DNA from: Carnobacterium mobile DSM 4848
Lineage (GTDB): Bacteria > Bacillota > Bacilli > Lactobacillales > Carnobacteriaceae
NCBI RefSeq assembly: GCF_000744825.1
Contig: NZ_JQMR01000001.1
Location: 1,721,501 to 1,785,500, forward strand
Direction: 5' to 3'
DNA length: 64,000 bases
Both the position numbers and the translations under genes were made by a program. A model generated the notes under the pieces. It saw only the letters and a program-made list of their open reading frames with translations. It had not been told where the DNA came from and ran no database searches. Of this stretch, positions 1 to 10,205 are shown one piece after another (the stretch's first letter is position 1; every line of letters begins with the position of its first letter).

Positions 1-165
1 ATGGTATAACACTGTCTCTTTCTCCTTTTCTGGTACATATTCTGATACTGATTCGCTAGTTGAAGAAAAACTAGCACTGTCTTTTTTAGGTTCCGTTAAG
101 CCGTTTGAAGAGCAGCCTACCAATAAAAATCCAGATAATATGATTAAAACAGGTAAGGTTTTCAT
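1..165 (-). CDS. Putative lipoprotein, N-terminal part (cut by window edge)
   Basis: The first 55 codons are visible; the gene runs off the left edge. The N-terminus has a lysine followed by a hydrophobic stretch ending in LVGC at residues 15-18, a lipobox, so the mature protein should be lipid-anchored at Cys18 on the outer face of the membrane. Residues 19-50 are rich in Ser, Glu and Lys and look like an unstructured linker. An AGGGAG-type ribosome site lies just upstream of the ATG. The functional domain is outside the window, so no function can be given. Confidence 0.75.
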   Translation of the reverse strand, partial: MKTLPVLIILSGFLLVGCSSNGLTEPKKDSASFSSTSESVSEYVPEKEKETVLYH

Positions 166-209
166 TTTTTCTCCCTTTCTTTATTGTTGGATTGGAAGAT
201 CTCTTAGCT

Positions 210-1673
210 TCAATCTTTATCGTCTTTCAGCCACACCGAAATTGAACCGGGACTCACTAAAAATCGTCCTATTCCTTGGTCATCAATAGTGACTGTTTCT
301 TCATTATTCCCTAGATAGTCGTTAAAGCTTTGACCCGCGTATTTTTCACCGACGTACATTTCTTTATACCCAGCTTCTCCATTAGAAATTACAACGGCAC
401 ACCCATCTGGATGAGCTTCATTTCCTAAACGGGTCCAGCCAATACAATTAGGGTGATCTAAGTAATCCTTTTGTTCTCCATAAGCATAATGAGTACGAAC
501 ATAAAGCAGCGAGTCGATTATCTCTTTTTGAGGTTCTATCGGATTTTCTCCTTTGATACCATAATAATCGCCATAAAATACACAAGGATACCCTTTTTCT
601 CGTAATAAAATAGCACCATAAGCCATTGGTTTGAACCAAGGCTCAACATAAGACTCTAAGGATTGTCCAGGTTGTGAATCATGGTTATCTACAAATGTTA
701 CCGCGTAAGAAGCATTCTTTTTCATTAAAGTAGCATCAAACAATTGGCACAAGTCATACTCGTCTCCTGATTTTGATGCTTGTTCTAGATTGGTATGCAA
801 TCCGACATCAACTAAGCCTAAATTAAAATTTTGATCTTCTAAATACCCTTCAACTTCACTGTAATCAGCATCCCAATATTCTCCTACTACAAAGAATTGT
901 TCTCCAAATGTTTCGCGCATTGTTTCGATCAAGTCATAGATAAAGTCCTCATTGATATGTTTGACAGCATCTAAACGAAACCCGTCGACTCCTGTCTCAT
1001 TGACAAACCACTCTGCCCATTTTTTTGTTTCTTCAACTACTTCTGGATGAGCATAGTCAATATCAGCATACATTAAGTAATCGTAGTTGCCATGTTCATT
1101 ATTCACCTTGTCGTCTTCTGCCCAACCTTTATTTTCTCCTTCAATTCGATAAATCGCCTTTTTTCCATTCTCTTGATTGTAATCAATCCCTGAAAAATGC
1201 ACCCAGGACCATTGGAATGGTGAATACGCTCCATTTCTTCCCGGAAAAGTAAACTTTGTCCATCCTTCGATTTCATATGGATCACTAACCGGTTGATTTC
1301 GGTTCTCGGGATCAACTTCTCTAGCCATAAAGCGCTCTGTTTCATCAGCACCTGCTTTATGATTCAATACAATATCTGCATAGACTTGTATATCGTATTT
1401 GTGCAATTCGTCTATCGCGGCTTTTAACTCTTCTTTTGTTCCATATTTGGTTCGTACTGTGCCTTTTTGGTCAAATTCTCCCAAATCATAAACATCATAA
1501 ATACCATATCCGACATCATTTGAGCCGGTTCCTTTAAAACAAGGCGGAATCCAAACACCGGTTATACCAATTTCTTTTAAGTGTTTTGCATCTGCTTTTA
1601 ATCGTTGCCAATGTTTTCCGTCATCTTCTATATGCCATTCAAAATACTGCATCATTACACCATTTTCAGTCAT
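210..1673 (-). CDS. Intracellular alpha-amylase, GH13 family
   Basis: A 487-residue GH13 glucanohydrolase that would cut alpha-1,4 links in maltodextrin or glycogen-like substrates. The GH13 regions are in order: ADIVLNH near residue 99, GFRLDAVKH with nucleophile Asp235, VGEYW with acid/base Glu265, and FVDNHD with Asp332. It starts directly with MTENGVMMQYFEW and has no signal peptide, so it should be cytoplasmic; its length and opening motif resemble the GH13_5 intracellular amylases of Firmicutes. A GAGAGGAAG ribosome site precedes the ATG. It stands alone between an outward lipoprotein gene and a convergent small gene. Family assignment is firm; the physiological substrate is inferred. 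Confidence 0.93.
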   Translation of the reverse strand: MTENGVMMQYFEWHIEDDGKHWQRLKADAKHLKEIGITGVWIPPCFKGTGSNDVGYGIYDVYDLGEFDQKGTVRTKYGTKEELKAAIDELHKYDIQVYADIVLNHKAGADETERFMAREVDPENRNQPVSDPYEIEGWTKFTFPGRNGAYSPFQWSWVHFSGIDYNQENGKKAIYRIEGENKGWAEDDKVNNEHGNYDYLMYADIDYAHPEVVEETKKWAEWFVNETGVDGFRLDAVKHINEDFIYDLIETMRETFGEQFFVVGEYWDADYSEVEGYLEDQNFNLGLVDVGLHTNLEQASKSGDEYDLCQLFDATLMKKNASYAVTFVDNHDSQPGQSLESYVEPWFKPMAYGAILLREKGYPCVFYGDYYGIKGENPIEPQKEIIDSLLYVRTHYAYGEQKDYLDHPNCIGWTRLGNEAHPDGCAVVISNGEAGYKEMYVGEKYAGQSFNDYLGNNEETVTIDDQGIGRFLVSPGSISVWLKDDKD

Positions 1674-1871
1674 AGCGCTCTTCCTCTCTACTCTTTCAAA
1701 TAAACAAAACTACCTTTTTAATTAAGAATACGTCTTGATGTCTTTTTTGGCAATTTTTAAGACATATTCTGTTAACTATTTTTTATCTCTTTTTTTGCAC
1801 ATCAAGTCATATTATTCGACACTTTTAAAAAAAGCTTTATAGTAGAATATATACAAAAAGGAGGGAAAATC

Positions 1872-2087
1872 ATGAAAACATTAGACAGTATTGCTTTAGG
1901 ACTTTTAATTGTTGGCGGATTAAATTGGCTATTAGTTGGTTTATTCGAGTTTGATCTTGTTGCTACTATTTTTGGCGGGCAAACAGCTATTCTTTCAAAA
2001 ATCATCTATGTTATTGTCGGACTATGCGCTCTTTATGCTTTAAAATTTTTCCCATTGATTTCGAATGCAGGACGCAGAGAAAGATAA
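1872..2087 (+). CDS. DUF378 family small membrane protein
   Basis: A 71-residue protein with two hydrophobic segments (about residues 6-27 and 38-60) separated by a short loop containing FDLVATIFGG. The pattern GLLIVGGLNWLLVGLF is typical of DUF378 (YuzA-like) proteins, small bacterial inner-membrane proteins of unknown role. A strong AAAGGAGGG ribosome site sits 6 bases before the ATG. It is transcribed alone, away from the amylase gene, and a long hairpin follows about 90 bases downstream. No function is claimed. Confidence 0.85.
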   Translation: MKTLDSIALGLLIVGGLNWLLVGLFEFDLVATIFGGQTAILSKIIYVIVGLCALYALKFFPLISNAGRRER

Positions 2088-2174
2088 TTTTCTTTTTTAC
2101 ATTAGCTGCCAAGTCGCTTTGCTTGAGCAGCTTTTTCTATGCTGCTAATGAAACACCAATTGAATAGCGTTAAA

Positions 2175-2220
2175 AAATGTACAAATAAAGCTAGTCATTG
2201 ACTCCTTTATTTGTACATTT
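2175..2220. terminator. Bidirectional terminator
   Basis: A perfect 16-bp inverted repeat (2175-2190 with 2205-2220) around a 14-base loop, with A-rich and T-rich flanks. It lies between the convergent DUF378 and YflT-like genes and could serve both. Confidence 0.8.
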
Positions 2221-2242
2221 ATTTGATTTTTCTCTTTTTAAT

Positions 2243-2647
2243 TTAGCTTAATGGCTCATCTGTTACAGAGTGACTGCGCAATTCCTTGGCATCATCTACG
2301 ATAATCAAAATTTTTCCATCTTCTAATTCGCTTTTATAATCTAAGTCGCTCGCTACATCGTCTGAAACGCCATATTCAGCTAATGGGTTTGCTGCTGGAT
2401 TGCCTTTTTCATATCGATTAACGGTAAAAGTCTCTTTAATTTTTTCCCAGACTGATTCATCGTCATCTTCCTTAGTTGCATCAGCTGTTGAAACTTTAGC
2501 AGCTTTCAAATCTTTTAATTCTGGATTTTTATCTTGTCCTGTCACAACAGTGATTTCATTTGCAGTATATCCTTCAGTTTTAAGCTGGTTGATTGCATTG
2601 AGTGTTTCTTGTGCGTTAGTATAGATTCCTTTTACCATTTTACTCAC
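2243..2647 (-). CDS. General stress protein, YflT domain
   Basis: A small acidic protein of about 134 residues with the N-terminal VKGIYTNAQETLNAINQL segment and the VVTG strand typical of the YflT (heat-induced stress protein, PF11181) family. Its centre (about residues 45-75) is highly charged and probably flexible. Several starts are possible. I chose the GTG at 2647 because AGGAG lies 8 bases before it, whereas the upstream ATG at 2653 is too close to that site. It is monocistronic. Relatives are induced by general stress in Bacillus; the biochemical role is unknown. Confidence 0.8.
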   Translation of the reverse strand: MSKMVKGIYTNAQETLNAINQLKTEGYTANEITVVTGQDKNPELKDLKAAKVSTADATKEDDDESVWEKIKETFTVNRYEKGNPAANPLAEYGVSDDVASDLDYKSELEDGKILIIVDDAKELRSHSVTDEPLS

Positions 2648-2931
2648 TTTCATCACTCCTGTTTTTCATTTTTTTCTTCTACACTATTTATGGTATCGCT
2701 TTTATAATAGGAATACAACTAATACGCTTGCTTCATTGGCTGTTTGATGGACTTTCCATTCTGTTCGAGAGATAGCCGCTATAATAAATTGTGCAGATTA
2801 TAGATGTATAGATAATAACATTTGGAGACCGCCAATAAACCACCTCCTCATCACACTTGCTGAAAAATCTCTTTTGTACCTGTTACATTTGTGAGATACT
2901 ACTAAGCGTGACTGAAAATGGAGGGAACAAA

Positions 2932-3933
2932 ATGATTTATATTAAAGAAGCAATTTTACACATTTTTGATTTGAACAGCAATGAACCGATTTTTTCTTTT
3001 GCTGGATTAGATCTCACAGAAAAATTTACAATGGATTATCTTCATGCCATGATTGAGAAAGTAGAAGATTCAGACAATATGAAAACCGGGGTGTTAACCG
3101 CAGATAACCCTTTAAACCAAACTTTTTCTACTATTCAAGAAGATTTTATTGAAACTACAAAAACGTTAACCGAAAAGTTCTTTTCCATTACAAAAATCAA
3201 TCCGGAAATACCGGCAGCTGATTTATTATTTGTCTTCTTTACTGTGGATGAAGTACCTTGTCTAGGCCTTTTTAAATTAAATTATTCTGACAGCATAACT
3301 CATTATGTTTCATATGAAGAGGATACATTAACGAACCAATTGATTGTGAACCGTTCCATCTTACCAAGCGCTCGTCAAGCGATTCAAGAAGGGATGGTAC
3401 TGAATTTAACCAACATGGAATACCATGTGATCGAGAAAAAACACCTGATTGATGAATTAGCAGAGAAAGTTTATTATTTTACAGAGTTATTTTTAGAAGA
3501 TAAGCCTCAGCCAAGCCTCAAAGAGAACATCTCCATCATAAAAAAAGCTGTCCAAAAAACAAGTAAAGCTTTCAATGATGAAGAATTCCAAGTATTGGCC
3601 GATACGAAAGAAGCGCTTGTTCATAGTATGACAGAAGAAAATGTCATTGATAACCAAGTGATTGCTGAGACGCTTTATGGCGATAATTATGCAAAAAAAG
3701 AAAAGTTTTTTGAAGAAGTAAAAGAATTAGGATATGTAAATCTTGCTTCTGCTGAAGTGGCCGTAGCTGGACCAAAATACTCGAAGCAAAAATTCCGCTT
3801 AGATAACGGAATAGAAATCAGTATCCCGCTAGAACTTTATAAAGATCCCGAGGTTGTTGAATTTATTAATAACCCAGATGGAACTACTTCAGTTATGATT
3901 AAAAATATTGAAAAAATAAAAAACTTATTTTAA
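2932..3933 (+). CDS. Nucleoid-associated protein, NdpA/YejK family
   Basis: A 333-residue protein with the opening MIYIKEAILHIFDLNS and the region near 300 (FRLDNGIEISIPLELYKD) that mark the NdpA/YejK nucleoid-associated family (PF04245). Such proteins bind the nucleoid; in Firmicutes they are often found in accessory DNA and their role is not settled. The ATG at 2932 is preferred over an upstream in-frame start at 2857 because GGAGGG sits just before it and the family starts there. The gene is single and is followed by a hairpin terminator. Confidence 0.85.
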   Translation: MIYIKEAILHIFDLNSNEPIFSFAGLDLTEKFTMDYLHAMIEKVEDSDNMKTGVLTADNPLNQTFSTIQEDFIETTKTLTEKFFSITKINPEIPAADLLFVFFTVDEVPCLGLFKLNYSDSITHYVSYEEDTLTNQLIVNRSILPSARQAIQEGMVLNLTNMEYHVIEKKHLIDELAEKVYYFTELFLEDKPQPSLKENISIIKKAVQKTSKAFNDEEFQVLADTKEALVHSMTEENVIDNQVIAETLYGDNYAKKEKFFEEVKELGYVNLASAEVAVAGPKYSKQKFRLDNGIEISIPLELYKDPEVVEFINNPDGTTSVMIKNIEKIKNLF

Positions 3934-3982
3934 TAAGCCATGCGAAATAAGTTCATAGTGAGCCTTCCAGAATATAATGAAC

Positions 3983-4026
3983 AGTACTCTGAATGAATAT
4001 CGAAAAACTCATTCAAGGTACTATTT
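3983..4026 (+). terminator. Terminator after the NdpA-like gene
   Basis: Inverted repeat AGTACTCTGAATGA / TCATTCAAGGTACT (3983-3996 with 4009-4022) with two mismatched positions, followed by ATTTTTCT. Confidence 0.65.
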
Positions 4027-4179
4027 TTCTGACTAATGTATAATAAATAAAAGTCTTGTTCAACCATCCAATTCTGCTCCTTAAAACCTACGCTCAGATA
4101 AATGTGAATTGCTGATGTAAATAGAATCAATTTTTTAGAAGTCTTTTACTAAAAACCAAACATAAGGGTGGTCGTCAAG

Positions 4180-5019
4180 ATGGAAATAAATCACGAAGAG
4201 ACACTCAATGCACTTTATAATCTTATCCTCAATCCAGCGACTCGGGAATGGGAACGGTCATTATTACAGTCAACCAAAGATGCCTTAGATGAGGATATAA
4301 ATTTCGAGGGGCAACTTTCAAAGCTTGAAGCTGATTTGCGTCCACTTGCACTAAGGGAAAATTTAACGCCTGACGTGATGGATTTTTATAACAGCATAAC
4401 CGGTAATCCTGCTGCCAACGTTCAATTTGATTTCACAAAACACTCCCTCGCTGACTTGACTTATCAAGATTCTGTGAGATTTGCAGGAGGCTGTTTCTGG
4501 TGTATGGTAGAGCCTTTTGAAACCCTTAATGGAATTGTTTCCGTATTATCTGGGTACACCGGTGGGCACACAGATCATCCCACTTATGAGCAAGTGATCG
4601 GCCGCCACACAGGGCATGCAGAAGCTGTTGAGATTATTTTTGATACAAGGATTATACAATATAAAGAACTAGTCGAGCTTTATTGGCAGCTGACGGATCC
4701 CACAGATGAGTTTGGCCAGTTTCAAGATCGAGGTAGTCAATACCGTCCCATTATTTTCGTTCAAAATGAGCAACAACGTCAGATTGCTGAAAAGTCAAAA
4801 CAACGGTTAATGGAATCTGGTAAATATAAGCGTCCGATTGTAACCACCATTGAGCCAGCAAACGTATTTTGGCCAGCTGAGAACTACCACCAGCAATTTT
4901 ATAAGAAAAATCGCAAGAGATACAAAAGAATCGGGCGAGCTCGCCAACGCTATTTAGCATACCAACAGTTACAAGGTAAAATCCGTACTAAACTCAACCG
5001 GTCTACAAAACATTCTTAA
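4180..5019 (+). CDS. msrA: Peptide methionine sulfoxide reductase MsrA with N-terminal extension
   Basis: A 279-residue protein that would reduce methionine-S-sulfoxide in oxidised proteins. The catalytic motif GCFWC is at residues 104-108 (Cys105 nucleophile), followed by SGYTGG and GHAEAVEI, all intact. Most MsrA proteins are 160-180 residues. Here about 95 residues precede the catalytic domain, with the helical pattern [21 protein letters not shown], and about 40 basic residues follow it. Similar extensions occur in some lactobacilli; their role is unknown to me. The ATG at 4180 is chosen because AAGGGTGG lies 8 bases upstream; an upstream GTG at 4168 overlaps that site. No MsrB gene is adjacent. 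Confidence 0.92.
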   Translation: MEINHEETLNALYNLILNPATREWERSLLQSTKDALDEDINFEGQLSKLEADLRPLALRENLTPDVMDFYNSITGNPAANVQFDFTKHSLADLTYQDSVRFAGGCFWCMVEPFETLNGIVSVLSGYTGGHTDHPTYEQVIGRHTGHAEAVEIIFDTRIIQYKELVELYWQLTDPTDEFGQFQDRGSQYRPIIFVQNEQQRQIAEKSKQRLMESGKYKRPIVTTIEPANVFWPAENYHQQFYKKNRKRYKRIGRARQRYLAYQQLQGKIRTKLNRSTKHS

Positions 5020-5064
5020 TTAAATGTAAATTGGTTAGGTATGTTCATTCAATTTATTTGCAAA

Positions 5065-5105
5065 AAAACGCAGCTGCTCAATTGAAAAGCGCCTGCGTTT
5101 TCCTT
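5065..5105 (+). terminator. Terminator after msrA
   Basis: Stem AAAACGCAG / CTGCGTTTT (5065-5073 with 5093-5101) closing a 19-base loop with further complementarity, followed by CCTTTT. Confidence 0.7.
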
Positions 5106-5267
5106 TTAATTCAAGACTTGTTCTTGTACATACTCGCGATATAAGCCATGATTCTCTAGCAATTCTTGATGGGTCCCTTGTCCTGTGACTTGACCATTTT
5201 CGATAAAATAAATCTGATCAGCGCCCACAATTGTGAACAAACGATGTTCGATCACTAAAGTTGTCCG
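5106..5267 (-). pseudogene. C-terminal remnant of an ABC exporter ATPase
   Basis: About 53 codons in one frame end at a TAA at 5106-5108. They read RTTLVIEHRLFTI followed by ADQIYFIENGQVTGQGTHQELL, the H-loop and C-terminus of a multidrug/lipid ABC exporter ATPase. The usual TTLVIAHRLSTI here reads VIEHRLFTI, so the H-loop region is altered as well as truncated. Homology stops abruptly at about 5267, and no upstream Walker A, Walker B or membrane part is found. The IS200/IS605-type element begins 84 bases further on. The original gene was probably lost by deletion or insertion. Confidence 0.75.
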
Positions 5268-5350
5268 ATATTATCTTTTTTATAATTTTTTTCCTTATAC
5301 TAAAAAAGTTCAATTAGTTTCTGCAGTTAGTTCTAATAATTAAACAGCTA

Positions 5351-5488
5351 TTGAACTACTCCCACTTACGCGGTCGCTTAGAAGTGGGAGATTCTTGGGA
5401 ACAAAGTAGACTTAACAGCGGATGTCTTTACTGTCAGAGGTTGCTTTTATGGACCAAGCTATCCCCGCAGTACCTGCGGTTTTGTTTT
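5351..5488 (-). ncRNA. Putative omega-RNA (TnpB guide RNA) region
   Basis: The 138 bases between the tnpB stop and the element's right end hold two clear hairpins on the minus strand: CCGCAG-GTA-CTGCGG just after the gene, and CTCCCACTT...AAGTGGGAG at the end. In IS200/IS605 elements the reRNA covers the tnpB 3' end and the right end, with the guide taken from the bases just outside. Here the guide would start with TAGCTGTTTAATTATT (plus 5350 down to 5335). The exact 5' end cannot be seen. Confidence 0.55.
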
Positions 5489-6628
5489 TTATACAAGTTG
5501 TAAGGACCTCAATCCCTCTTGCAGAATGGTAATACTCGCATTGATATCTCGGTCATGAAGTATCCCGCATTCCGGGCAGACCCATGCTCGTATGTTCAAG
5601 GGTTTCTTTCCGTCCCGATGGCCACATGCAGAACAGATCTGACTGGAAGGGAACCACCGACTGACTTTAATGACTTTCTTTCCATACCAATCTGCTTTGT
5701 AGGTCAATTTTTGTACAAAAGCCGACCACGACACATCGGAAATACTTTTGGCGAGTTTATGGTTCCTTTTCATGCCTTGCACATTCAGGTCTTCGATACA
5801 GATGATATCGTGGTTTTTGATGATCTCTGTACTGAGCTTGTTTAAGAAGTCTTCTCGTTGATTGGCAACTTTCTCATGGAGTTTTGCTGTTTTTTGTTTC
5901 TGTTTCTGATAGTTTTTGGCTTCCCACAACTCTTTCCCGTCTTTTTTCGCTTGTTCGTATTTTCGGGAGAGTTTCCGTTGTTCCCGCTTCAATTTCTTAT
6001 CCATCTGAGCAGTAAACCGTTGGTTGTCTCTCTTTTTTCCGGTGGACAAAATGGCAAAATCTGTTATTCCCAGATCAATGCCTACGGCAGAACCCGTCTT
6101 GTGAAAGGGATGAATGTCCACTTCGCACAAAAGCGAGACAAAACACTTTCCAGAAGGATTTTTCCGAATAGCAGCTCTCACTATTCTGCCAGCAACTTCT
6201 CTGCTTTTCGCAAAACGAATCCATCCTATCTTAGGGAGTTTCAATTGGTTTCCTGAAATAGCGATGTTTCCATTCGTTTGTTTAGTGGTATAAGATTGGA
6301 CAAGGTTCTTTTTACTTTTGAATCGCGGGTACTTGGTTTGTTTCTTGAAGAAACGCTCGAAGCCATCCGCCAGATGTTCAAGAGAAGACTGAAGCGCAAT
6401 ACTGTCAACTTCTTTCAACCAAAGAGTTTCAGTTTCTTTTTTGAGCCGTGTGAGGAGGGAGGAACACGTACTGTACGATAATCCTTTGCCTGTTTCTTGG
6501 TAGGTTTCAGTCCACTGGTGTAAGAAATGATTGAAGACAAAACGAGCACAACCGATCGTCTGGTTGATGGACTGTTGTTGTTTCTTGTTTGGGTAAATCC
6601 GGTAGCGATAAGTTTTGTACTTGAACAT
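5489..6628 (-). CDS. tnpB: RNA-guided endonuclease TnpB (IS605 OrfB family)
   Basis: A 379-residue TnpB. The N-terminal part has the OrfB helix-turn-helix (YRYRIYPNKKQQQSINQ...). The RuvC residues are intact: Asp185 in GIDLGITD, Glu279 in CIEDLNV and Asp361 in HDRDINAS. The zinc ribbon is complete with Cys332, Cys335, Cys351 and Cys354. It is full length for the family and is therefore probably active. TnpB proteins cut DNA next to a TAM using a guide from the element end; known roles are element retention and, in some lineages, co-opted regulation. There is no transposase TnpA, so movement would need one in trans. Confidence 0.93.
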   Translation of the reverse strand: MFKYKTYRYRIYPNKKQQQSINQTIGCARFVFNHFLHQWTETYQETGKGLSYSTCSSLLTRLKKETETLWLKEVDSIALQSSLEHLADGFERFFKKQTKYPRFKSKKNLVQSYTTKQTNGNIAISGNQLKLPKIGWIRFAKSREVAGRIVRAAIRKNPSGKCFVSLLCEVDIHPFHKTGSAVGIDLGITDFAILSTGKKRDNQRFTAQMDKKLKREQRKLSRKYEQAKKDGKELWEAKNYQKQKQKTAKLHEKVANQREDFLNKLSTEIIKNHDIICIEDLNVQGMKRNHKLAKSISDVSWSAFVQKLTYKADWYGKKVIKVSRWFPSSQICSACGHRDGKKPLNIRAWVCPECGILHDRDINASITILQEGLRSLQLV

Positions 6629-6870
6629 CTGTTCCCCCTCCTTGTGCTGTTAGTATACTCTAAAAAGAGTCCCACTTCAATAGTAACGCTTACATTTTCA
6701 GGTTTATTTTTTATGCCTGAATGGGAACAAAAAACGAGACAACTTGTTGAACAACGTTCAAACGATAGTCATCTCCCCCTTAGAGAAGAGGGAGTCTTCT
6801 GTCGGGAAATGATAAAATAGTATACTAGTAAGAATTATGCCAATAGTCAGCTATTTTTAAGCAAAAAAAA

Positions 6871-6915
6871 GAGAAGAATTGTTTCCAACATGCTTTCGCA
6901 CTAACAATTCTTCTC
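6871..6915 (-). terminator. Terminator after tRNA-Lys
   Basis: Perfect 13-bp arms GAGAAGAATTGTT / AACAATTCTTCTC (6871-6883 with 6903-6915). On the minus strand the hairpin is followed by a run of eight T. It ends the purA/tRNA-Lys transcription unit. Confidence 0.85.
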
Positions 6916-6935
6916 CTTATGAACTTGGTTCTTGA

Positions 6936-7008
<73 letters not shown>

Positions 7009-7130
7009 TGGCATTTATCATCCTAACTACTTGAATAATTGTAGCACAAAAATGGAACTTTTAGCAAGAGTCCCGTTTAATTTTTTTGAAATCCAGCCTG
7101 ATAAAATCAACATTTACCAGGCTAATTCTA

Positions 7131-8432
<1,302 letters not shown>

Positions 8433-8571
8433 TCATTACTGTTTATTTTCTAAAATACTTGTCTAGTTTAGCAGTATTCTTTTAAGGATTCAACAAAAAA
8501 GCGAATATTTAATATTTTTATAACTATTTCAAAGCAATAAAACGAACTTTTTTTTGTTTTTTTTTAAAATA

Positions 8572-8605
8572 AGAGCTAAAAACGAACGATTTCGTTTTTA
8601 GCTCT
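8572..8605 (-). terminator. Terminator after dnaB
   Basis: Perfect 14-bp arms (8572-8585 with 8592-8605) and a 6-base loop, immediately after the dnaB stop; followed on the minus strand by TATTTT. Confidence 0.85.
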
Positions 8606-8608
8606 ATT

Positions 8609-9994
8609 TTATCTTTGCGGTACATCATCAGGAAAATAAGCTAATGATGAAAATTTGTTGTATTCTTTAATAAATAACAGTTTTACAGTTCCGCGGGCTC
8701 CACTTCTGTTTTTCTCAATAATAACTTCAACGATATTATCTTGCCCAGCCATATCCGCTTCTTCCTCATCATCGCCTTCTTCTCGGTCGTAATAATCATC
8801 ACGATAAAGAAAAGCTACGATATCAGCATCTTGCTCAATGGAACCAGATTCACGGATATCACTCAATACAGGACGCTTATCTTGTCGTTGTTCAACCCCA
8901 CGAGACAATTGGGATAAAGCCATAACTGGCACGTCCAGCTCTTTAGCCAGCTTTTTTAACTGTCGTGAAATCTCAGAAACTTCTTGTTGCCGGCTTTCAC
9001 GGCCAGTTCCTTCAATCAATTGTAGATAATCGATTAGTATCAAACCCAATTCGCCTTTTTCTTGTTTCAAGCGGCGGCATTTAGCACGAATTTCAGCAAC
9101 ACGAATACCCGGAGTATCATCAATATAAATACTAGCTTTAGATAAACTCCCCATCGCCACAATTAAGTTTTGCCATTCTTCTTCAGATAAATTACCTGTC
9201 CGCAAATTACTGGCATCAATACTGCCTTCTGCACATAACATCCGATTGACCAAAGATTCAGCACCCATTTCCAGACTAAAAATGGCCACTGTCTTATCTG
9301 TCTTTGTTCCGATATTTTGAGCAATATTTAAAGCAAAGGCCGTTTTACCAACAGCTGGTCTGGCAGCTAAGATAATTAGTTCTTCTTTTTGCAAGCCGGC
9401 TGTCATTTTATCCAACGCTTTGTACCCTGTTGGCAGTCCGGTAATTTCTTCATCGTTTTGATACAATTCATCAATTCTGGCAATAGAGGTATTCAATACT
9501 TCTGAAATAGATAAAAAACCGCTTCTGCTGCGTTTTTCAGATACTTCAAGTATACTGCGCTCAGCTTCATCTAAAATCGCTGCTAGCTCGTCTCCTTCTT
9601 CATATCCTTTAGTCACAATTTCAGTAGCTGTTCGAATCAAATTGCGTAAAATAGATTTCTGTTCAACTATCTTAGCGTAATGCTCCATATTGGCTGCAGT
9701 TGGTACGGTCACAGCCAGTTCAGCTAAATAAGCCATTCCACCTACATCTTCCAGTTGGTTTTTAGACTCTAACGCATTTGTGATGGTAACAATATCAATC
9801 GCTTCATTGTTATTATTTAAATCTAACATCGTTTGGAAAATCAATTGATGTCCTCGGCGATAAAAATCTTTTGCTTCAATAAATTCTAATGCACCGACCA
9901 CTGTGTCCGGATCTAAGAAAACCGACCCGAGTACAGCTTGCTCCGCTTCAATACTTTGAGGTGGTAGGCGGTCTTGAAAAGCTTCATTTGCCAA
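8609..9994 (-). CDS. dnaB: Replicative DNA helicase DnaB
   Basis: A 461-residue hexameric fork helicase. It has an N-terminal DnaB domain (PPQSIEAEQAVLGS) and a RecA-like C-terminal domain with Walker A ARPAVGKTA at about 211-219, Walker B LILIDYLQL, and the SRGVEQRQDKRP and DIRESGSIEQDAD motifs. I take the TTG at 9994 as start because it gives the usual MANEAFQDRLPPQS opening and follows AGGAAGAGG; an in-frame TTG at 10012 overlaps that site. It is downstream of rplI, as in related bacteria, but separated from it by a strong terminator. Confidence 0.95.
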   Translation of the reverse strand: MANEAFQDRLPPQSIEAEQAVLGSVFLDPDTVVGALEFIEAKDFYRRGHQLIFQTMLDLNNNNEAIDIVTITNALESKNQLEDVGGMAYLAELAVTVPTAANMEHYAKIVEQKSILRNLIRTATEIVTKGYEEGDELAAILDEAERSILEVSEKRSRSGFLSISEVLNTSIARIDELYQNDEEITGLPTGYKALDKMTAGLQKEELIILAARPAVGKTAFALNIAQNIGTKTDKTVAIFSLEMGAESLVNRMLCAEGSIDASNLRTGNLSEEEWQNLIVAMGSLSKASIYIDDTPGIRVAEIRAKCRRLKQEKGELGLILIDYLQLIEGTGRESRQQEVSEISRQLKKLAKELDVPVMALSQLSRGVEQRQDKRPVLSDIRESGSIEQDADIVAFLYRDDYYDREEGDDEEEADMAGQDNIVEVIIEKNRSGARGTVKLLFIKEYNKFSSLAYFPDDVPQR

Positions 9995-10140
9995 ATTTCC
10001 TCTTCCTTTCAACAGTCTGGTTTCTTTTGATTAAAATCTTTAAATCAACGTTCTTATTTTACCTCAAAAATAGTGGGAATACAATGCAACAACAGGAACG
10101 TGCGTTCTTTTTTTACTGATTGTTGGTTTACTTCAGATAG

Positions 10141-10178
10141 AAAAAAGTCCAGTCAGAGTTTTCTGACTGAACTTTTTT
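10141..10178 (-). terminator. Terminator after rplI
   Basis: Arms AAAAAAGTCCAGTCAGA / TCTGACTGAACTTTTTT (one mismatch) around a short loop, with T-runs on both strands. It ends the gdpP-rplI unit. Confidence 0.85.
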
Positions 10179-10205
10179 CTATTGTATCACCTATTTTTAT
10201 CTTAC

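Larger units (their letters stand above)
5351..6811 (-). mobile_element. TnpB-only IS200/IS605-type element
   Basis: A 1.46-kb unit on the minus strand with one gene, tnpB, and no tnpA nearby. The left-end region (6773-6793) has a hairpin with CTCCC / GGGAG arms. The right-end region has hairpin CTCCCACTT / AAGTGGGAG (5361-5391) followed on the minus strand by TAGTTCAA. I place the right end after TCAA (plus position 5351) and the left end at 6811, just inside a minus-strand TTTAT at 6812-6816 that would be the target/TAM. The ends are inferred from how this family is built, not from comparison with an empty site. Confidence 0.7.

Noticed and set aside
1103-1351. Open frames inside the amylase gene
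   Set aside because: They are shadows of a well-supported GH13 gene with no ribosome site of their own.
3934-4130. Open frame on the minus strand between the NdpA-like gene and msrA
   Set aside because: It overlaps the terminator hairpin at 3983-4026, has no ribosome site and no recognisable protein pattern.
5858-6256. Long open frame opposite tnpB
   Set aside because: It is antisense to a complete tnpB with intact catalytic motifs, and its translation is low-complexity.
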